Positions 5,116 through 8,387 of a DNA stretch of 8,387 bases are shown here, in pieces. Numbering within the stretch: position 1 is the stretch's first letter; every line of letters starts with the position of its first letter. The position numbers and the translations under genes are program-made. Source of the stretch: Kiritimatiellia bacterium (GTDB lineage Bacteria > Verrucomicrobiota > Kiritimatiellia > RFP12 > UBA1067); NCBI GenBank assembly GCA_017389885.1, contig JAFPDR010000112.1, positions 1 to 8,387 on the forward strand, read 5' to 3'. The notes under the pieces are model-generated. The model was not told the origin of the DNA. It was given only the letters and a program-made list of their open reading frames with translations, and searched no databases.

Positions 5116-6860
5116 TCCGCCGAAAGCCGCTTGACAATCGACTCGACGTCAAGCCCGTAGCGCCTTTCGAGTTCGGCGCACGTTCCGTGCGGGATGAACT
5201 CGTCGGGCCAGCCGAACTTGACGTCCGCTCCGATCGCCTCCCCGAGCCCTCCCGCGACCGCGCCGTTCTCGAGGCTCACGATCTTCATCCCCTTCGCCCT
5301 CTGCTCGGCGAGCATCTTCGCGTCGAACGGCTTCAGGTAGCGCGCATGCACCGCGACTCCCCCCACGCGCTCCGCGACCTCGCACGCCCTGCCGTACCAG
5401 TCTCCAGTCGCCCAGATTGCGATTTTCTGATTTGCCGGCAGTTCCCTTTCACCTCTTCCCTCTTCCCTCTTCCCCACCCTTCCGCGGGGATAGCGGATTA
5501 CCGTCGGACCGTTGCGTCCGAGGGCCTCGACGAGGAGGGCCTTGAGGTCTTCTGCGTCCTTCGGCTGGCAGATGGCGAGGTTCGGGAGGCACCTGAGCAT
5601 AGCGAGGTCGTAGAGCCCCTGGTGCGTAACGCCGTCCGCACCTACGACCCCCGCGCGGTCCACGCAGATCACGACGGGGAGGTTCGCTATCGCGACGTCG
5701 TGCATCACCTGGTCGACGGCGCGCTGGAGGAAGGTGGAGTAGATCGCGACGACCGGACGCATCCCGCCCGCGGCGAGTCCGCCGGCGAACGCGATCATGT
5801 GCCCTTCGGCGATGCCCACGTCGAAGAAGCGCCCGGGGAACTCCGCCGCGAACGGCGCGAGCCCGGTGCCGTCGCGCATCGCGGCGGTGAGGGCGACCAC
5901 GCGACTGTCCTCGCGCGCTATCTCGGAAAGCGCCGCGCCGAAGGCCTCGCTCCACGTCGGGGCCTTCGCCGCCGGCGGGGCGTCCGTCGGAAGCGCGAGG
6001 TCGACGGTGTCCGGTCCGGGCGGATACGCGAACGGACCCACCCCGTGCCATGCGGTCGGATTCTTCTCCGCGGGACCGTATCCGCGCCCCTTCTTCGTGA
6101 CGACGTGCAGCAGCACCGGACGCATCTCCTCCTTCGCCGCGGTGAGCGCGGAGACGAGCGCCGCGAGGTCATGTCCGTCGACTGGCCCGAGGTAGTGGAA
6201 GCCGAACTCCTCGAACCAGACGTTCTTGAGCATCATCGTCTTCAGGCGGTTCTTCACCCAGTGGACGAATCCGTAGAGGAACGAGAGCCTAAGCGCGCGG
6301 CCCGCCTTCTTCGCGGCGTTCTTGACGCGGTTGTAGCGGACGCCCGACGTGAGGCGTCCGAGCGTACGGGCGAAGCTGCCCGTCGGCTTCGCGATGGACA
6401 TGTCGTTGTCGTTTAGGACCACGATTATCCTGCGCGTCGCCGCTGCGCAGTTGTTGAGCGCCTCGAAGCTGGTGCCGTTCGCAATCGCGGCGTCGCCTAT
6501 CACCGCCACGACGTTCTCGTCCGTCCCCTTCCTGTCGCGCGCCGCGGCGAGACCCTCCGCGACGGAGAGCGCCACTCCGGCGTGCCCCGCGATCGCGGCG
6601 TCCGCCTTCGACTCCTTCGGATTAGGAAAGCCCGATATACCGCCCATCTTCCTGAGCGTCGGAAACTCGTCCCAGCGTCCGGTGAGCAGCTTCCACGCGT
6701 ACGCCTGGTGCCCTACGTCCCACACGACGCGGTCTCGTTCCGGATCGAACACCTCGCGGAGCGCCATCGCTATCTCCACGGCGCCGAGCGAGGACGCGAG
6801 GTGTCCGCCGTTCTTCGAAACGGTCTCGAGAATCCTCTGCCTGACTTCAAGCGCGTTCAC
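5109..6860 (-). CDS. dxs: 1-deoxy-D-xylulose-5-phosphate synthase, short form
   Basis: DXS condenses pyruvate and glyceraldehyde 3-phosphate, using thiamine diphosphate, in the first step of the MEP isoprenoid pathway. The 583 residues show the family order: VSKNGGHLASSLG (14-26, with His20 matching the catalytic His of the thiamine domain), DVGHQAY (48-54), GDAAIANGTSFEALNN (122-137), VLNDNDMSI (148-156), GPVDGHD (225-231), FFDVGIAEGH (345-354, catalytic Glu352), YSTFLQRAVDQ (374-384), DRAGVVGADGVTHQG (401-415) and RYPRG (456-460). The start is GTG 6860-6858, with GGAGG just upstream and a GTGA overlap with the previous gene. Frame-open sequence further upstream is not DXS-like. The N-terminus is about 30 residues shorter than E. 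coli DXS, and usual motifs are altered (GHAGVALS for GHSSTS, IAEGHM for IAEQHA, GDA for GDG). These changes suggest a divergent DXS subfamily rather than a damaged gene. The linker after RYPRG is built from a 7-nt repeat. Confidence 0.93.
   Translation of the reverse strand: MNALEVRQRILETVSKNGGHLASSLGAVEIAMALREVFDPERDRVVWDVGHQAYAWKLLTGRWDEFPTLRKMGGISGFPNPKESKADAAIAGHAGVALSVAEGLAAARDRKGTDENVVAVIGDAAIANGTSFEALNNCAAATRRIIVVLNDNDMSIAKPTGSFARTLGRLTSGVRYNRVKNAAKKAGRALRLSFLYGFVHWVKNRLKTMMLKNVWFEEFGFHYLGPVDGHDLAALVSALTAAKEEMRPVLLHVVTKKGRGYGPAEKNPTAWHGVGPFAYPPGPDTVDLALPTDAPPAAKAPTWSEAFGAALSEIAREDSRVVALTAAMRDGTGLAPFAAEFPGRFFDVGIAEGHMIAFAGGLAAGGMRPVVAIYSTFLQRAVDQVMHDVAIANLPVVICVDRAGVVGADGVTHQGLYDLAMLRCLPNLAICQPKDAEDLKALLVEALGRNGPTVIRYPRGRVGKREEGRGERELPANQKIAIWATGDWYGRACEVAERVGGVAVHARYLKPFDAKMLAEQRAKGMKIVSLENGAVAGGLGEAIGADVKFGWPDEFIPHGTCAELERRYGLDVESIVKRLSAEF
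5447..5474 (-). repeat. 7-nt tandem repeat inside dxs
   Basis: On the coding strand three perfect GGGAAGA units (5474-5468, 5467-5461, 5460-5454) are followed by a degenerate GGTGAAA (5453-5447) and then GGGAACT. The three units encode GKREEGR plus the following Gly in the linker between the RYPRG motif and the C-terminal domain of DXS, about residues 463-470. Three units equal 21 nt, so the reading frame is kept. The period matches the AAAGTTR tracts, but the unit sequence differs. Confidence 0.85.
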
Positions 6861-8365
6861 TTCGCCTCCGCCTTGCGCTTGAGGACCAGCAGCGTGGTCG
6901 CGTTCTGACCGAACGACTCCTCCTTCACGAGGAGGTCGTAGTGCTTCTTTAGGATGTTCCAGTACTCGAGCTGCGTGTCCACCGGAACCTCGTCGCACCT
7001 CGGCGCGTCGATGGCGAACGTGTAGCCCGAGAGCGCGGCTACCGGGCACGGCGCGGACTCGAGCAGCTCGCGCCAGCGCGCGTCGGAGAGCATGCTGAAC
7101 GGACCCATCTCGAGCCCCTCCGGGACCCTGCGCCCCGTCTCGACCGCGAGATAGAGGTCCTGCGTGAGGAGGGTATCACCGCCCGGATCGGCCGCCTCGA
7201 TCGTGAGCGCGGCGTCGCGGAGCTGCTCGAGCTCGAACATCTTCTTCTTGAGCGTCCAGAACCTGTCCTGTCCGTTGGTGGTCCACTTCTCCAAAAGCGG
7301 ACTCCCGAACGCGCACGCCCACGCGAGCCCGAGCACGAGAAGAGGCTTTAGCCCACGATCTGGCAAGGCGGCATCCCCTGAGAACGCCAGCGCCGCGAAG
7401 ACGGCGAGGAGCCCCATCACCGGGACCTGGTAGTCCTCGTACGGGAACGGCGCGAGCATCTGGACCGCAAAGACGGCGAGGAACCCTGCCGCCGCGAGCT
7501 TCGCGACGAGCGGCAGCCCCTCGCCCACGGCGGACGCTCCGAACCGGCGTCCGCGGACCATGAACGCGACGCCCATGCCGAGCACCACGAAGAGCGGGGC
7601 ATACCAGCGCACGAGGCGCGAGAGCGAGCCGACGGTGAAGACGGGGTCGAAGCCTCCCCTCGAGGCGTGGTACATCTGCGCCGCGAGGAGTCCGGACCGC
7701 GCGTCGGCATCCAGCAGGAACGGACCGTACACGACGCACAGCGCGAGCGCGCCGCCGATTCCGAACCACAGGAAAGTCCAGCGCCACGAGCGGAACGAGA
7801 GGAGCAGCCCGAAGCCGACCACGGCGAGGAGCACGCCGAGGCTGATGCGCGTTCCGGACGCGAACGCGAGCGAGACGCCCGAGGCCGCGGCGAAGAGCGC
7901 GCCCTTCCATCCGCCGTCCCTCGCGAAAGACAGGAGGAAGAATCCGACCGCAACGAAGAGCGACGCGAGCGCATAGGTCTTCGGAATCGCGACGTAGTAG
8001 AGGTGGTAGAGGTTCGAGCCGAGGAGAAGGAACGCGACGAGCGCGGACAATCCGCGGCGTCCTGGCACGGCGAGGCGCGCGGCGAGGGCGCAGAAGAACG
8101 CGATGCCCGCGGCGCCGACAAGCATCGTGAGGATGCGCGCGCCGAGGAGCCCGTGCGCATCCCAGACAAACGCGAACGCGGAGTACAGGATGGGCATGAC
8201 CGGGGCCTGGGTGTAGAAGAAGTCCCGGTACGGCGTCTTCCCTTCGGACACAAGCCGCGCCGCGTAGAGATACCATCCCTCGTCCTGATTGAGCGAGCCC
8301 ATCCACACCGCCGCGAACGCGAGCACGGCGAAGCCGAAGGCCGCCAAAAACCAATATCGCTTCAT
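6857..8365 (-). CDS. polytopic GT-C glycosyltransferase (PMT/ArnT-like, GT39/GT83 type)
   Basis: This 502-residue integral membrane protein resembles the ArnT/PMT superfamily, whose members move a sugar from a polyprenyl-phosphate carrier to a lipid, protein or glycan on the outer face of the inner membrane. After a basic start (MKRYWF) and a first transmembrane helix (about 5-23) comes NQDEGWYLYAARLVSEGKTPYRDFFYTQAP (26-54). This has the acidic Asp28-Glu29 pair in the first external loop, the expected catalytic site, and the typical Y-R-D-F-F....P segment. Many hydrophobic stretches follow up to about residue 357, roughly nine to eleven helices. The last 145 residues are soluble and include DTLLTQDLYLAVETGRRVP (397-415) and a QLEYWNILKKHYDLLV segment. 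Substrate cannot be read. It is the first gene of the block, starting at ATG 8365 directly behind a promoter-like element with no Shine-Dalgarno site. Its stop overlaps the dxs GTG by 4 nt. Confidence 0.85.
   Translation of the reverse strand: MKRYWFLAAFGFAVLAFAAVWMGSLNQDEGWYLYAARLVSEGKTPYRDFFYTQAPVMPILYSAFAFVWDAHGLLGARILTMLVGAAGIAFFCALAARLAVPGRRGLSALVAFLLLGSNLYHLYYVAIPKTYALASLFVAVGFFLLSFARDGGWKGALFAAASGVSLAFASGTRISLGVLLAVVGFGLLLSFRSWRWTFLWFGIGGALALCVVYGPFLLDADARSGLLAAQMYHASRGGFDPVFTVGSLSRLVRWYAPLFVVLGMGVAFMVRGRRFGASAVGEGLPLVAKLAAAGFLAVFAVQMLAPFPYEDYQVPVMGLLAVFAALAFSGDAALPDRGLKPLLVLGLAWACAFGSPLLEKWTTNGQDRFWTLKKKMFELEQLRDAALTIEAADPGGDTLLTQDLYLAVETGRRVPEGLEMGPFSMLSDARWRELLESAPCPVAALSGYTFAIDAPRCDEVPVDTQLEYWNILKKHYDLLVKEESFGQNATTLLVLKRKAEAK
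6865..6869 (-). promoter_or_regulatory. Shine-Dalgarno site of dxs
   Basis: The minus strand reads GGAGG four bases before GTG 6860, inside the last codons of the upstream glycosyltransferase. It supports the GTG start and so the short DXS N-terminus. Confidence 0.7.
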
Positions 8366-8373
8366 TGACGTAA

Positions 8374-8382
8374 ATTATACCA
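8374..8382 (-). promoter_or_regulatory. extended -10 promoter element of the gene block
   Basis: The minus strand reads TGGTATAAT, a perfect extended -10 match (TGn plus TATAAT), in a short AT-rich stretch between the window edge and the first gene. The last T of the hexamer (8374) is nine bases from the ATG at 8365. Transcription would therefore start at or within about three bases of the start codon, giving a leaderless or nearly leaderless mRNA. The -35 region would lie beyond the window edge, so it cannot be judged. Confidence 0.65.
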
Positions 8383-8387
8383 AAAAA

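Noticed and set aside
5187..6416. Long plus-strand open frame (about 409 codons) opposite dxs
   Set aside because: The minus strand carries all DXS motifs; this frame is Arg/Glu-rich and family-less, as expected for an antisense shadow at high GC.
6861..7049. Possible longer N-terminus of DXS
   Set aside because: The extra residues are out-of-frame reading of the upstream glycosyltransferase and do not match the DXS N-terminus; GTG 6860 has GGAGG and a 4-nt overlap.

Overview
The window is GC-rich and reads as one co-directional gene block: seven protein genes, all on the minus strand, with almost no space between them. The genes point to a Gram-negative bacterium. They include a periplasmic Prc-type protease with a signal peptide, diaminopimelate epimerase for peptidoglycan, the MEP isoprenoid pathway and a dTDP-rhamnose step. 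Short AAAGTTR heptamer repeats sit in the only two real gaps. My guess, at low confidence, is an uncultured member of the PVC group (Verrucomicrobiota/Kiritimatiellota/Lentisphaerota) or a neighbouring lineage; nothing in the window fixes the taxonomy.

In the direction of transcription (from high to low coordinates) the layout is as follows. A promoter-like extended -10 element lies at 8374-8382, only a few bases from the first start codon. Then come a polytopic GT-C family glycosyltransferase (8365-6857), dxs (6860-5109), a membrane-anchored NERD-domain protein (5073-4396), prc (4399-2303), dapF (2303-1506), a GT4 glycosyltransferase (1509-508) and rfbC (480 to the window edge, 3' end missing). 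Four junctions are overlaps of the ATGA/GTGA (4 nt) or TGATG (1 nt) kind, which suggests translational coupling. The two junctions that do not overlap (dxs/NERD and GT4/rfbC) each hold a tract of AAAGTT-type heptamers that runs into the upstream gene's stop codon. A third 7-nt-period tract with a different unit sits inside the dxs coding sequence.

The genes fit a cell-envelope theme. DXS starts isoprenoid synthesis, which supplies the polyprenyl-phosphate carrier. The GT-C enzyme probably uses a polyprenyl-phosphate sugar, DapF supplies meso-diaminopimelate, Prc trims periplasmic proteins, and the GT4 and RfbC proteins point to a rhamnose-containing surface glycan. This link is inferred from gene order and family knowledge. 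I see no tRNA, rRNA, CRISPR array, insertion sequence, phage gene or intrinsic terminator, and no gene-free stretch longer than about 40 bases. No obviously new system is visible. The oddest things here are the heptamer tracts and their relation to gene junctions and missing Shine-Dalgarno sites.
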